DNA of 64,000 bases, from NCBI RefSeq assembly GCF_018742245.1, contig NZ_CP036132.1, positions 2,785,001 to 2,849,000 of the forward strand. Reading direction: 5' to 3'. The stretch's first letter is position 1, and the number at the start of each line of letters is the position of its first letter. This DNA is from Bacillus mycoides. GTDB taxonomy: Bacteria > Bacillota > Bacilli > Bacillales > Bacillaceae_G. This document shows positions 8,927-17,973 of this stretch, one piece after another. A program made the position numbers and the translations under genes. The notes beneath the pieces were generated by a model that searched no databases, was not told the origin of the DNA, and saw only the letters and a program-made list of their open reading frames with translations.

Positions 8927-9200
8927 TTCATTAACACCTCTTCAAATTACGAAAAATATTGATTTTCTAAAAACTCTTATTATACGTTACTTTTAACATA
9001 ACATCATTTACAGAAAGAAGGAACGATTATCTGTACTATATTTCGTCAAAGGAACAATGGTATATATCACTATATTCACCATACTTTTTTATTACAAGAA
9101 GTCTATTTGTTTGGCACCCTTTTTTATAAAGAGCAGTACTTTTTATTTTCATCTAAAATTCAAATTTACTTAACAATAAAAACACGATTATAATAAATAA
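8927..9200. other. Intergenic region, no gene seen
   Basis: AT-rich DNA between two units transcribed away from each other. A TATAAT on the minus strand near 8985 is a possible -10 for the DeoR gene. Nothing else could be supported. Confidence 0.5.
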
Positions 9201-9236
9201 AAATTTATTGTTAAACGATAAATTTCATGTTAGATT
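9201..9236 (+). promoter_or_regulatory. SigA-type promoter with inverted repeat, DUF2975 gene
   Basis: TTGTTA (9208-9213), a 17-base spacer and TAGATT (9231-9236) make a good vegetative promoter. AAATTTAT (9201-9208) and ATAAATTT (9218-9225) form an inverted repeat across the -35 box. That is a natural operator position for the small HTH protein encoded two genes downstream. Confidence 0.5.
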
Positions 9237-9267
9237 AAATAGATAATTAATAAATGAGGTGCTTTAT

Positions 9268-9750
9268 ATGAAACAAAGATCAACACTCTTTTTAAAGACA
9301 GCTATTATTCTGATTGGAATCCCTATTCTTGCTTTGTGTATATTTTTAGTTCCTAACATAGGGAATTATGCAGCGGAATTGTATCCCGATATTGCATATA
9401 TAAAATATCTTATTTTAATCAATCTGTATGCAACGGTGGTACCTTTTTATTTCGCTCTGTATCAAGCTTTTAAACTTGTAAGCTTCATTGACAAGGGTAA
9501 CGCTTTCTCGAAATTATCTGTTAGAGCTTTAAAAAAGATAAAAAACTGCGCAGTAACAATCAGTATTTTATATGTGGTAGGTATGCCACTCTTCTATCTT
9601 GTGGCGGAAAGAGATGATGCACCTGGTATTATTATACTTGGCATGCTCCTAATCTTTGCTTCAATGGTTATCGCAGTCTTTGCTGCCGTTCTCCAAAGAC
9701 TTTTAAAAGATGCGATAGATATAAAATCAGAAAATGATTTAACGGTCTGA
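9268..9750 (+). CDS. DUF2975 membrane protein
   Basis: A 160-residue protein with four hydrophobic helices and a short cytoplasmic tail, matching the DUF2975 layout. The ATG at 9268 follows GAGGTG; a GTG three codons earlier lies inside that ribosome site. The next gene, a Cro-like HTH protein, starts 10 bases after its stop. DUF2975 genes often occur with such a regulator. Function is unknown. Confidence 0.7.
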   Translation: MKQRSTLFLKTAIILIGIPILALCIFLVPNIGNYAAELYPDIAYIKYLILINLYATVVPFYFALYQAFKLVSFIDKGNAFSKLSVRALKKIKNCAVTISILYVVGMPLFYLVAERDDAPGIIILGMLLIFASMVIAVFAAVLQRLLKDAIDIKSENDLTV

Positions 9751-9760
9751 GGTGAATAAC

Positions 9761-9976
9761 ATGGCAATAATAATTAATATTGATGTAATGCTAGCGAAAA
9801 GAAAAATGAGCGTAACTGAACTTTCAGAGAAGGTTGGAATTACAATGGCTAACCTTTCTATATTAAAAAATGGAAAAGCAAAAGCAATTAGAATTTCAAC
9901 TTTAGATGCTATTTGTAAAGCATTAGAATGCCAACCTGGGGATATTTTAGAATATCAACCTGAAGATACCGAATAA
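9761..9976 (+). CDS. Small XRE/Cro helix-turn-helix regulator (YozG-like)
   Basis: A 71-residue protein made of a single HTH: LAKRKMSVTELSEKVGIT then NLSILKNGKAKAIRISTLDAICKAL, ending with the usual CQPGDILEY motif of the YozG-type Cro family. The ATG at 9761 follows GAGGTG, which overlaps the stop codon of the DUF2975 gene, so the two are coupled. It probably controls its own operon. Confidence 0.82.
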   Translation: MAIIINIDVMLAKRKMSVTELSEKVGITMANLSILKNGKAKAIRISTLDAICKALECQPGDILEYQPEDTE

Positions 9977-10011
9977 AAAGAGTCCTTCTTATATGAAGGA
10001 CTCTTTTTATT
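9972..10011. terminator. Bidirectional terminator
   Basis: AATAAAAAGAGTCCTTC pairs perfectly with GAAGGACTCTTTTTATT. It lies at the stop codons of the convergent genes on either side and has T runs in both directions. Confidence 0.85.
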
Positions 10012-10016
10012 GCTCA

Positions 10017-10328
10017 TTACGGCGCAAAATTTATTTGGCCAGTAAACAATAAGATAATCGCGATAATCCAAAAAATAAAGAACGATGAGGAAAGTATTAA
10101 TGAGATAATTGCAATTGCCTTCTTCTCTGTTTTTTTCGTCATTGTGATTATTGAAATTATGATACCTACGCCTGTCAGAGCAATCGTAATATAATCTCCG
10201 ACTATATTACCCGCATTCGCTATTCTCGTCGGAGTTATAAAAACGAATAAAAAACACATAATTCCGATGAGTAAAGATACATAGCTTATTATGCTGTACT
10301 TCTTTTTGGAAAATATTTCCGTTTTCAT
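10017..10328 (-). CDS. Small membrane protein, unknown
   Basis: A 103-residue protein with three hydrophobic segments (about 12-32, 45-60 and 70-95) and a lysine-rich loop (TKKTEKKA) between the second and third. The layout resembles small DUF4190-type proteins, but no firm match was recognised. GGGGGG lies before the ATG. It appears to be a single-gene unit ending in the shared terminator. Confidence 0.6.
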   Translation of the reverse strand: MKTEIFSKKKYSIISYVSLLIGIMCFLFVFITPTRIANAGNIVGDYITIALTGVGIIISIITMTKKTEKKAIAIISLILSSSFFIFWIIAIILLFTGQINFAP

Positions 10329-10392
10329 AATTCCCCCCTTCTATATGGCTATGAACTCATTTTAGCAAAAATAACCATAATTTGGTTAAAAT

Positions 10393-10437
10393 AAAAAAAC
10401 AGATAAAGTGGACACTCCCACTTTATCTGTTTTTTAT
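10393..10437 (-). terminator. Terminator of the two-component/YhfC/DUF3887 unit
   Basis: AAAAAACAGATAAAGTG pairs with CACTTTATCTGTTTTTT. The stem overlaps the stop codon of the DUF3887 gene on the minus strand. Confidence 0.8.
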
Positions 10438-10820
10438 TTAATATATAAACCTGCTATTTCTTCTTTATCATTATAAGTTACGATAAAGGTACGTTGTTCT
10501 TTACTATATTTTGCTACAAGAACAACTGTATATAAACCATCTTTTTCTTCAATCGACTTTTTTTCAATCTTTTCGAATGTACCAGCTTTTGCAATTACAG
10601 GAGTAAGATCTTTCATTTTCTCCTCTGATAATGCAGTTTTCATCTTGCTATCAAATTTTTCATGCACTTCTTTATACTTAGATTCATTTAGTAACGTTAC
10701 AATTTCTTCCGCTTTCGGAATAAACTTTTTTGAAGTACTTTCATCTACTTTATTACCAGTACATGCTGCAAGTGCGAACGCCGCAATAGCACTTATAATA
10801 ATGAGTAACATTCTTTTCAT
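10434..10820 (-). CDS. DUF3887 lipoprotein
   Basis: A 128-residue secreted lipoprotein. The signal peptide ends in the lipobox LAAC (C20), followed by a DUF3887-type domain (alpha-beta fold with a KFDSKMKTALSEEKMKDL segment and a hydrophobic VVLVAKYSK strand). Members are thought to bind or cooperate at the cell surface, but no activity is established. The start codon overlaps the stop of the YhfC gene (ATGA), so it is the last gene of that unit. Confidence 0.75.
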   Translation of the reverse strand: MKRMLLIIISAIAAFALAACTGNKVDESTSKKFIPKAEEIVTLLNESKYKEVHEKFDSKMKTALSEEKMKDLTPVIAKAGTFEKIEKKSIEEKDGLYTVVLVAKYSKEQRTFIVTYNDKEEIAGLYIK

Positions 10821-11500
10821 TTTAATACACCCTTTCTTTTTAAGATGAAACTATAACTAAATACAAGTAACGCACAAATTGCTATTGTAACTTCTACAGT
10901 AAATATAGCCCTATTTGCTGGTACGTATAGCGGTATGATGCCTGCTAGTGCATTTACAGTCCCATGGATGAAAATTGCATATACAACATAACGAAATTTA
11001 TTTTGGACAACTGCTTGCAATACAATGAATGACAGACCGACATGGATTAACATCGCAAAGATACGTTCCACTCCACCGATAAAATAACTATCCGTATTTC
11101 CGCTAACTGTTTGCGATAATAATAGAGATACTACTGGAATACCGACTATCAACACAGCTTCAATACCACCGTGCCCTACTCCGAATAAAAATCCTGACTG
11201 CCAATCTCGTTGTTTCATAAAATAGCGCATTGCAATAAAACGAGCTATCTCTTCAAAAATACCAGCTGAAAAACTAAGCATAATCGCAAATAATATAGGC
11301 TGCATGACACTAAACATTGAAAAAGCTGTGCTATTTCCATTTAAATAATTCAGTATTGGTATACGGATTAAAATTTGTGATACAACAAATGCCAATACGC
11401 CTAGCATATACGGGATATAGCGTTTCTTCCAAAAAGCATATAAAAGTGCAACAAGTGGTAACCCTATACTTATAAACGCTGTAAAAATAAGACCATTCAT
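10817..11500 (-). CDS. YhfC-family putative intramembrane protease
   Basis: A 227-residue integral membrane protein with about seven helices. The paired acidic motif FEEIARF (near residue 84) and the FGVGHGGIEA motif (near 106) match the YhfC family of putative intramembrane glutamic-type proteases related to CAAX/PrsW enzymes. GAGGTG precedes the ATG. It is coupled by ATGA overlap to the DUF3887 lipoprotein and follows an Agr-like sensor kinase by 60 bases. A role in processing a membrane signal is possible, but this is inferred from context only. Confidence 0.72.
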   Translation of the reverse strand: MNGLIFTAFISIGLPLVALLYAFWKKRYIPYMLGVLAFVVSQILIRIPILNYLNGNSTAFSMFSVMQPILFAIMLSFSAGIFEEIARFIAMRYFMKQRDWQSGFLFGVGHGGIEAVLIVGIPVVSLLLSQTVSGNTDSYFIGGVERIFAMLIHVGLSFIVLQAVVQNKFRYVVYAIFIHGTVNALAGIIPLYVPANRAIFTVEVTIAICALLVFSYSFILKRKGVLK

Positions 11501-11560
11501 CTCGTTTCACCTCTTACTTGAAGTGTATAAAAACGATTGAAGAAAGTATGTAGTTATTTC

Positions 11561-12904
11561 TTATTCGGTTTGATTTCCATCATAAATGGTTATCTGTTTT
11601 TTTAGTATGAAAGTTTGCGTGAAATGAGGACTCATATAAGTCGTTTCTAGCGTTGCATTATTCGTTTTATTTATAATACGTTTTAATGAGAATAACCCAT
11701 ATCCTCTGCCCTCTTCTTTCCTCGAATAGTTCTTCTCATAAATTTTTTGTAAATCAATCTCTTTATAATTGGAGCTATTACGAACAACAAAATATTGCTC
11801 TGCATCCATTTCAAAAAAGGCAATTTGCAGTACCTTTTCCTCACTATGTACCGCTTCTTCAGTTGCATTATCTAATAAGACTGAAATGATACGAATAAAA
11901 GGAACTATAGGCATCGAAACCTTCGCTATTTTTTCCGGAATATCAAGCATTACTTTTATTTGTTGTTGCTGGGCAGTACCCACTTTTGCTCTTAATACAC
12001 TTTTCACTTCAGGTATATGTATACGAGATAATTTCGCAATATCGAGTTCATGATCATTGATTAATTTTAAAGTAGGAGTAATAACCTCATAATAAACTTG
12101 CTCGATTTCATTCACATTTTTTGTACGTATTCCCGCTTCTAACGCAAGTAACACATTAATATAATCGTGGCGGAAACTGGCCAATTCATCATGCATCGAT
12201 TCTAATTTCTCAACATAATCGAGTAATTCTTTATCTAACCTTGTTTCATGTTCTTCTACCAACTTCGCTTTCGCCAAATGCGAACTCAGTAATACAATAA
12301 GTAGTAATACTAAGAACAATATAATTGCTGAAATAAAACTCAATTCACCATATTGCTGATTTAACTTTGCTAAAAAATCAGTGGATGGACTCGTTAAAAT
12401 TAATTCAATAATAAACCCGATAATTAACAAAATATAAGTAACATAATATAGTGGACTTCCTACTATGTACTGAGCGATACTTTGAATTCGTTTACGAGCT
12501 AATACAATACCTATAAAAGTTATGAGCGACACGATAAGATGAATTATACTCGCTGTCCATAAATAGAAATCAAATGGTGTTAACATAAATAGTTTCATAC
12601 CCACTTCGAGAAATAGCATTTTCACAAGCGTAATAATAACCATGCTAACAAGCGCAAAATATAAATTCCGCATAAAATTCAATTCATTTTGCATCATTCC
12701 TAAACTTATTAGAAATAACACAATTGTACTATTAAGCTCTGGATATCTCGTTACTGTTACGACAATTACAAGTAAAATAATAAATACAACACTTAAAGAC
12801 GCTAACATTCTATATGACAATCTATTGTACCGGATTAATTGAATGTATAAGAAGGTATGACTCATACTAGTGAGCAACAGTGCAAACACATCATAAATAT
12901 ACAT
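11561..12904 (-). CDS. AgrC-like GHKL sensor histidine kinase
   Basis: A 447-residue kinase of the HPK10/AgrC class. About six membrane helices fill residues 1-210, then a coiled linker. The H-box is FRHDYINVL (near 244), the N-box LLDNATEEA and the G-box GRGYGLFSL. These kinases often sense secreted peptides. It starts in the ATG that overlaps the stop of the response regulator, so the pair is coupled. No peptide precursor gene was found next to it. Confidence 0.87.
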   Translation of the reverse strand: MYIYDVFALLLTSMSHTFLYIQLIRYNRLSYRMLASLSVVFIILLVIVVTVTRYPELNSTIVLFLISLGMMQNELNFMRNLYFALVSMVIITLVKMLFLEVGMKLFMLTPFDFYLWTASIIHLIVSLITFIGIVLARKRIQSIAQYIVGSPLYYVTYILLIIGFIIELILTSPSTDFLAKLNQQYGELSFISAIILFLVLLLIVLLSSHLAKAKLVEEHETRLDKELLDYVEKLESMHDELASFRHDYINVLLALEAGIRTKNVNEIEQVYYEVITPTLKLINDHELDIAKLSRIHIPEVKSVLRAKVGTAQQQQIKVMLDIPEKIAKVSMPIVPFIRIISVLLDNATEEAVHSEEKVLQIAFFEMDAEQYFVVRNSSNYKEIDLQKIYEKNYSRKEEGRGYGLFSLKRIINKTNNATLETTYMSPHFTQTFILKKQITIYDGNQTE

Positions 12905-13638
12905 TACATCTCACCCTTTAACATTGTACGTACTTTACTAACTAAACGCCGCGATACTGGAATTCGTTTCCCACTTTTTAATATCATCATCTTCTGCGTT
13001 GTATCATAAGAAGACATTTGTGTAATATTCACGACATATGATTGATGACAACGAAATAACCGTTCATCTACTATTTCAATCTCTTTTAATGTTCCATAAA
13101 AATAAACGATACGATCTAACGTCACTAAAGCTAAACGATGTGGATCATCGGTCATAATATATTCGACTGCATGAAATGGCAGTCGCACAGTAGCGTTACT
13201 ATTTTCAACAATAAAATCATCCTTAGGAATAGTAGTCTTATTGCGTGCCTCATATTGAAGCAAACATTGCTCAAATACTTGATATCGTTCTTCATACGGC
13301 AAACCTTTATCAATAAATGTTAAAGCTGATACCATGTATTGATACGAGATCGGTGCAAATTCTGAATGCGTCGTTACAAACACAATAATCCCTTGCGTAT
13401 CATATTTACGAATTTCTTGCGCTACTTGCAACCCTTTACGTTCTTCTCTTTTTATCTCAATATCTAAAAAATAAATTGGTACATAAGTCGCCCGTGGAAT
13501 GTTTTTAATAATGTTTTCACTTTTACTAGTTACTTCGATAAAATCGTACGGCAACATATATTTCTCACAAATCTCTTCAACTAACCGCTTCATTTGCTGC
13601 GCTTGTATGACATCATCTTCTAAAATGAAAATACTCAT
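12904..13638 (-). CDS. AgrA-like LytTR response regulator
   Basis: A 244-residue response regulator. The receiver domain has the acidic pair (ILEDD), the phospho-acceptor Asp in YFLDIEI, the T in FVTTHSE and the Lys in FIDKG. The C-terminal LytTR DNA-binding domain includes a typical FRCHQSYVVNI segment and ends in RRLVSKVR. ATG at 13638 is preferred because AAGGCGAG lies about 8 bases upstream; a GTG ten codons earlier has no ribosome site. A TATAAT at 13737-13742 (minus) is the probable -10. Confidence 0.87.
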   Translation of the reverse strand: MSIFILEDDVIQAQQMKRLVEEICEKYMLPYDFIEVTSKSENIIKNIPRATYVPIYFLDIEIKREERKGLQVAQEIRKYDTQGIIVFVTTHSEFAPISYQYMVSALTFIDKGLPYEERYQVFEQCLLQYEARNKTTIPKDDFIVENSNATVRLPFHAVEYIMTDDPHRLALVTLDRIVYFYGTLKEIEIVDERLFRCHQSYVVNITQMSSYDTTQKMMILKSGKRIPVSRRLVSKVRTMLKGEM

Positions 13639-13804
13639 ATTATCACTCGCCTTATAGAAATCTTTCACTTACTTAAAAAAGTTCAAAAACATACCCCTTT
13701 ATCTACAGATTTATCTATAACTATATAATTCACATTATTATAACAATCTCCTTCTATACACTTGAAAGTATTAATCCACTATAGTTTTTTTAAACATAGA
13801 AAAT

Positions 13805-13836
13805 AACCTCTACTTTCCGAGTAAAAAGTAGAAGTT
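13805..13836 (-). terminator. Terminator after the HAD gene
   Basis: AACCTCTACTTT (13805-13816) pairs with AAAGTAGAAGTT (13825-13836), allowing one G-U pair, and TATTTTC follows on the minus strand. It ends the VOC-GNAT-kinase-HAD unit. Confidence 0.6.
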
Positions 13837-13849
13837 TTAATCAAGCCGT

Positions 13850-14434
13850 TTATAAAGAAAACTCTCTATCTCTATCAATAACTACCTTAAAAAACTCAGA
13901 GTAATGCGATAAAGAATAGTCCGCTACATCACATTTATCTTGAAACATACATGTTGAAATACCTAATTCCTTCGCAGGCAATAGATCTAACTCTCTATCT
14001 CCAATTGCTAGATCAATATTGTGCTTTTTATGTAAATGATCATAAGCTAAAGAGTTCGGTTTTCGAGGGAAACCATCGTCAATTGTAACCATATCGACGA
14101 AGTATTTGTCCCATCCATAATACTTTAAGATTTCCATAACTCCTGCCCTATGTTTATGTGTCATAATCACGTTTTTATGCGCAAATTTCAAAATCTCTTC
14201 GACACCTTCAAATGGTTTCATATCTTTTGGAGTAAACTGTTTCTTCAAAACTTTAATCTGTTCTTCCTGTTCATTTGAAATGTTGTAATATTGAATTGCG
14301 TGGGAATATGATATTTTTAAGTTTTTGTATATTTCTTGTTTATCTACTGCATCACCTAATATTTCAGAAAGCATCATTGTATATGCAGGATACGTATTAA
14401 ATAACGTCCCATCAAAATCCCATAAAATATTCAT
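13850..14434 (-). CDS. HAD-superfamily hydrolase
   Basis: A 194-residue HAD-IA phosphatase. Motif I is DFDGTLFNT, motif II IMTHKH, and motif IV AIGDRELDLL, with a small helical cap between I and II. ATG at 14434 follows AAGGTGG by 5 bases; the GTG three codons before lies inside that site. It is 12 bases downstream of a P-loop kinase gene. The substrate is not recognisable. Confidence 0.78.
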   Translation of the reverse strand: MNILWDFDGTLFNTYPAYTMMLSEILGDAVDKQEIYKNLKISYSHAIQYYNISNEQEEQIKVLKKQFTPKDMKPFEGVEEILKFAHKNVIMTHKHRAGVMEILKYYGWDKYFVDMVTIDDGFPRKPNSLAYDHLHKKHNIDLAIGDRELDLLPAKELGISTCMFQDKCDVADYSLSHYSEFFKVVIDRDREFSL

Positions 14435-14446
14435 TTTATCCACCTT

Positions 14447-15031
14447 CTATTTTGTAATTACTAAATCCGCTCTCTCCCTTGGCAATTCCGCTTCCAAATA
14501 ATGCTCCTCAGCTTTCCAATACCTACTTTGAAATTTGGAAAGGTTCTTCTGCGTTTCTGGACTTTCACGTAGAAACCTTGTCTCTCTTGAACAATCCAAA
14601 TACACCATATAATGAAAGAAATCTCTCCATTCTTTTCGCTGCAGAAAAACACCTTCAACAATTATTACACCTACTAAAGGAAGCTGTATTTCTTTCATTT
14701 CACATATGTCTGTTTCATCATGATAGAAAGGCAATTGTATTTGTATATCGCTTTGTAACTTCCCAAAAAAGTTTCGCTGCAACCACTCTATATCCCATTG
14801 AAGGTTGTAGTACTCATACCATTCTGCAAATCCAGTACTATATCGCTTGTTACGCTCGGTAATGTGATCGTCAATATGAAAAATATGAAACGAGATTCCA
14901 TTTCGTTTCATATTTTCTTCTAATTTTTTAACCAATGTTGTTTTACCCGAACGACTTAGTCCGTCTATACCTAGTATAAATCGCTCATCTTTATGTTCCT
15001 TAATAACTTTCATTATTTCATTTGTGCTCAT
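14447..15031 (-). CDS. P-loop kinase (uridine kinase-like)
   Basis: A 194-residue cytoplasmic kinase with Walker A GLSRSGKTT near residue 26 and a DDH motif (FHIDDHITERN), as in uridine or nicotinamide-riboside kinase-like enzymes. An EGVF segment follows a hydrophobic strand (VGVIIVEGVFL). The ATG shares a base with the stop codon of the GNAT gene (TAATG), so it is translationally coupled; this decides the start at 15031. The phosphate acceptor is unknown. Confidence 0.75.
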   Translation of the reverse strand: MSTNEIMKVIKEHKDERFILGIDGLSRSGKTTLVKKLEENMKRNGISFHIFHIDDHITERNKRYSTGFAEWYEYYNLQWDIEWLQRNFFGKLQSDIQIQLPFYHDETDICEMKEIQLPLVGVIIVEGVFLQRKEWRDFFHYMVYLDCSRETRFLRESPETQKNLSKFQSRYWKAEEHYLEAELPRERADLVITK

Positions 15032-15573
15032 TACTTTTTCCAATCTTCTTTTAATAATGAATAAACGACCGTGTCATGAGCAACATCATTTTGAATCATA
15101 TATTTTCGAAGTAATCCTTCTTCTTGAAATCCGGCTTTTTTTAATAAATTACGGGAAGCTTCATTTTCTATATATACGACAGCTGCAATTCTTATAAAGT
15201 GCAACGTTTCAAATCCGTAAGCTAGCATTGCTTGCAGTGCTTCGGTTGCGTATCCTTGTCCCCAATATGTATCATCTAGCTCATAACCAATTTCAGCTCG
15301 TTTATGATGATTGTTAATTAAATGAAATCCACACGTACCAATTAATTGATCTGTGCCTTTCTTCTCTATTCCCCAGCGAAATACACTTCCCTCTTCATTA
15401 CGCTTTCTAAACGTTTGAATAGTCGTTTTCGCTTGCTCAACATTTTCGAAAGAGTCCATTCCAAAATAACGAATAACGGATTCTTTTGAAAAATAATGGA
15501 ACATTGTTTCTGCATCTAATAGTGTAAGTTCTCTTAATAGTAAACGTTCTGTTTCTAATTTTGGAAACCCCAT
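15031..15573 (-). CDS. GNAT N-acetyltransferase (RimJ/RimL-like)
   Basis: A 180-residue acetyltransferase beginning with the RimJ/RimL hallmark ETERLLLRELTLLDA. The acetyl-CoA loop lies at DDTYWGQGYATEAL and the late strand at NEASRNLLKKAGFQEEG. Proteins of this group acetylate ribosomal-protein N-termini or small amines; the target cannot be predicted. AAGGAG precedes the ATG. Confidence 0.85.
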   Translation of the reverse strand: MGFPKLETERLLLRELTLLDAETMFHYFSKESVIRYFGMDSFENVEQAKTTIQTFRKRNEEGSVFRWGIEKKGTDQLIGTCGFHLINNHHKRAEIGYELDDTYWGQGYATEALQAMLAYGFETLHFIRIAAVVYIENEASRNLLKKAGFQEEGLLRKYMIQNDVAHDTVVYSLLKEDWKK

Positions 15574-15588
15574 CCTCTTTTTCTCCTT

Positions 15589-15972
15589 CTATTCTAATGA
15601 ACTACAAATTTCAATATAATTACCGTCTGGGTCAGCAATGTAAGCAATTGTTTGTCCCCACGGTTTTACGATTGGCTCAACTAGAACTTTAACCCCTTGT
15701 TCTTTTAATTTCTCAATCGTTTCCTTAACATCATCTACAACAAATCCTATTTCAAAATGAGAAGATTGTAGTACACCTTCTGTAAGAGGTAGTCCCGTTA
15801 ACTCCTTAACATCCTCTCGTGTATTCATCGCTAAAATTGTTGCTCCTGTTTCAAATTCAATATATGTACCGTGCTCTGCTTTTATAGGTAACTGTAAAAT
15901 ATCTTTATAGAACCTTAAACATTCCTCAAACTTTTCTACATATAAAATAATGTATTTCATTTTTAAGTTCAT
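15589..15972 (-). CDS. VOC-family (glyoxalase-like) protein
   Basis: A 127-residue vicinal-oxygen-chelate fold protein with two beta-alpha-beta-beta-beta repeats. It starts KYIILYVEKFEECLRFY and ends with the metal-site pattern PDGNYIEI. ATG at 15972 lies 7 bases after GGGGGG; a GTG eight codons earlier includes the ribosome site in its coding sequence. First gene of the GNAT-kinase-HAD run. The activity may be resistance or isomerase; it is not defined by the sequence. Confidence 0.8.
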   Translation of the reverse strand: MNLKMKYIILYVEKFEECLRFYKDILQLPIKAEHGTYIEFETGATILAMNTREDVKELTGLPLTEGVLQSSHFEIGFVVDDVKETIEKLKEQGVKVLVEPIVKPWGQTIAYIADPDGNYIEICSSLE

Positions 15973-16254
15973 AACTATTCCCCCCTTTACCTTCACCTCT
16001 AAAAATTCGACAAATGTTTTTAAAAACCTTGTACCTTATAGAGATGAGCACAAAAAAATGAGGCCGATTTCTCGGCCCCCAGCTTATTGGCATAAAACAG
16101 GAGATTTGGTTTGGACATAACCAGTTCTTACATTTATTATATTTTATTTTTTCTGAATTTTAAATACATTAAAAACCTATTTATATTGAGAAAGTTTTTT
16201 TACTTGCATAAAATCATAGTGCTTAAGAAATGCTACAAATGGAGGTGTATACAT

Positions 16255-16503
16255 ATGGAACCAATGCTATGTCCAAGCTGTAAAACGAACCGAACTCGCT
16301 TTAATATTCTTGAGCAACAAGTAAAACCAGTGAAATTAAATCCACAAACTGGTCAAGTAGAAGAAGAATACACAAACGAAACGATGAATGCTTTTCATAT
16401 GGCTTATCAAGGACCTACTTATCGCGTCCAATGTGCTGTATGCGGGCTTGTTGAAAATCCAGAACAATTTATAAAACCTGCGCAAAATCAGTCTTTCTCT
16501 TAA
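16255..16503 (+). CDS. Small zinc-ribbon-like protein
   Basis: An 82-residue protein with a CPSC pair near the N-terminus and a CAVC pair near residue 62, so four cysteines that could hold one zinc. GGAGGTG lies 7 bases before the ATG at 16255. The frame is open further upstream but without a start signal. No specific family was recognised. It has its own terminator. Confidence 0.65.
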   Translation: MEPMLCPSCKTNRTRFNILEQQVKPVKLNPQTGQVEEEYTNETMNAFHMAYQGPTYRVQCAVCGLVENPEQFIKPAQNQSFS

Positions 16504-16514
16504 ACATTTTCCCT

Positions 16515-16546
16515 ACCCCCTATCAATTTTCTATAGGGGGGTTTTT
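16515..16546 (+). terminator. Terminator of the zinc-ribbon gene
   Basis: ACCCCCTAT pairs with ATAGGGGGG around a short loop and is followed by TTTTT. Confidence 0.8.
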
Positions 16547-16672
16547 CCGTTTTACGTAAGTAAGGTGGACAATTGCTGTTTAATCAAAGGTTCCTAATTC
16601 ATCTACATGTCTACTATTCATACACCGTCATATATTTTTCAATTTCACACGATTATAGTGGACCCAATAGAG

Positions 16673-17782
16673 TTAAAGAACAGCTAAGCCTTGCGATCCA
16701 AAGTAAGGAAAATTGGATGAAGCAACAACCTGCAACCTTACTAGACTACCATCACTTTGAATATTAAATGCTGACACTGTCCCCTGATTTCCGTTAAGGG
16801 TGTAAAAATTTCGTCCATCTTTACTCACTCCAACATCCATCGGAAGACCTGGTGCTGTCCCCGGCGGTGTACTAGTAATATGCCTTACTACTGACAGTGC
16901 TCCATTCGGGGCGATTTGGTAGGTGGATATGGTGCCACTTAAAGTGTTCGTAGTATAGGCAAAACGTTCATCCTTCGTTGTTATAACCCAACAAGCAGTT
17001 TTATATCCGTTTTGTACAGAGCCGCTGATTACATGAAGAGTACCGTCATTGCTCAATGAATAAGATGACAACGCATTTGAAACTGCTTCTGTAACTAAGA
17101 GAATTCCGGACGATAGAAAGTAAGCACCCAATGGGCCTTTACCGTAAGAATCATTAACAATTGGTCCTGTAACCGTACCATCTTTATTTACATGGAAGAC
17201 ACTGAGATGGTTTGATGTAAGCTCGGAGACAACGATTTTACTACCATCCGGGGTGAAGAGAACTTGTGCAGGCTGAGCATTAAAGGTACTGAGAGCATGA
17301 GTGGATCCTGGAATATGTGTAAGGTTTCCCTTATCATCTATGTGAAATCCGGTAATATTTGATGCAAAATTGTTTGCAGCATTACCTACATTGGACACGT
17401 AGAGAAGATTATCATACACACCAATGCTATTGGGCTGAGCACCTCCTGATGGCTTTACATCCACGAAAATCGGCACCCCGTTATCTGCTATGATAAAACT
17501 ACTGATACTATGACTGCCTGCGTTAACTGCAAATAGGAAACGACCATCACGGGACAATGTCAGAGAACCTTGTGATGCTAGAGGATCTATACCATCGTTT
17601 GCCGTTTCTGTAGAAACTTCCTTTATACCAGTACCTCTTCCGTAAGTTCGGTAAGAACCTAAAAAGGTGAGCATTCCATTCGTATCCATATGAAAAGCAA
17701 CAATGTGATTCATTACTTCATTATTAGTCATCATGTATACCATACTCGCACGAGCACGAAAATAATTGTTCATTCTCTGCAT
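16673..17782 (-). CDS. Beta-propeller lactonase-family protein
   Basis: A 369-residue protein made of repeated blades, with recurring D(G)RFLFAVN, DGSKIVVSE and DGRNFYTLN turns. It matches the 7-bladed lactonase family (YkgB/6-phosphogluconolactonase-like). There is no signal peptide. AAGGGGGG lies upstream of the ATG. The proteins are annotated as lactonases, but many members have no proven substrate. The gene stands alone. The GC content appears somewhat higher than its neighbours', which could reflect transfer, but this was not measured. Confidence 0.75.
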   Translation of the reverse strand: MQRMNNYFRARASMVYMMTNNEVMNHIVAFHMDTNGMLTFLGSYRTYGRGTGIKEVSTETANDGIDPLASQGSLTLSRDGRFLFAVNAGSHSISSFIIADNGVPIFVDVKPSGGAQPNSIGVYDNLLYVSNVGNAANNFASNITGFHIDDKGNLTHIPGSTHALSTFNAQPAQVLFTPDGSKIVVSELTSNHLSVFHVNKDGTVTGPIVNDSYGKGPLGAYFLSSGILLVTEAVSNALSSYSLSNDGTLHVISGSVQNGYKTACWVITTKDERFAYTTNTLSGTISTYQIAPNGALSVVRHITSTPPGTAPGLPMDVGVSKDGRNFYTLNGNQGTVSAFNIQSDGSLVRLQVVASSNFPYFGSQGLAVL

Positions 17783-17973
17783 TTTATGACTTTCCCCCCT
17801 TCATAATTTTATATGGTTCTTTTTTCATTTAAATTCCCATGCAAATGGAAATTGATTTAGGAACAAATGCTACTCACCTTGTAATTTCTTTAAGTGAAAA
17901 CCTTATTCACTTCCATATTATATTTTCAACTCCACACTCTTTTGGTAATATTTACACAAGAGAGGTGAAATAA

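Noticed and set aside
13639..13850. AgrD-like peptide gene before the LytTR regulator
   Set aside because: Only a 16-codon GTG frame (ending KGVCF) with a ribosome site 14 bases away was seen; too weak to call.
16050..16130. GGCCGA/TCGGCC hairpin with a T run on the minus strand and a 31-codon frame (MSKPNLLFYANK)
   Set aside because: The stem is only six pairs and no gene clearly needs this terminator; the tiny frame has no ribosome site.
16573..16767. 64-codon plus-strand frame
   Set aside because: It overlaps the end of the lactonase gene on the other strand and has no start signal.
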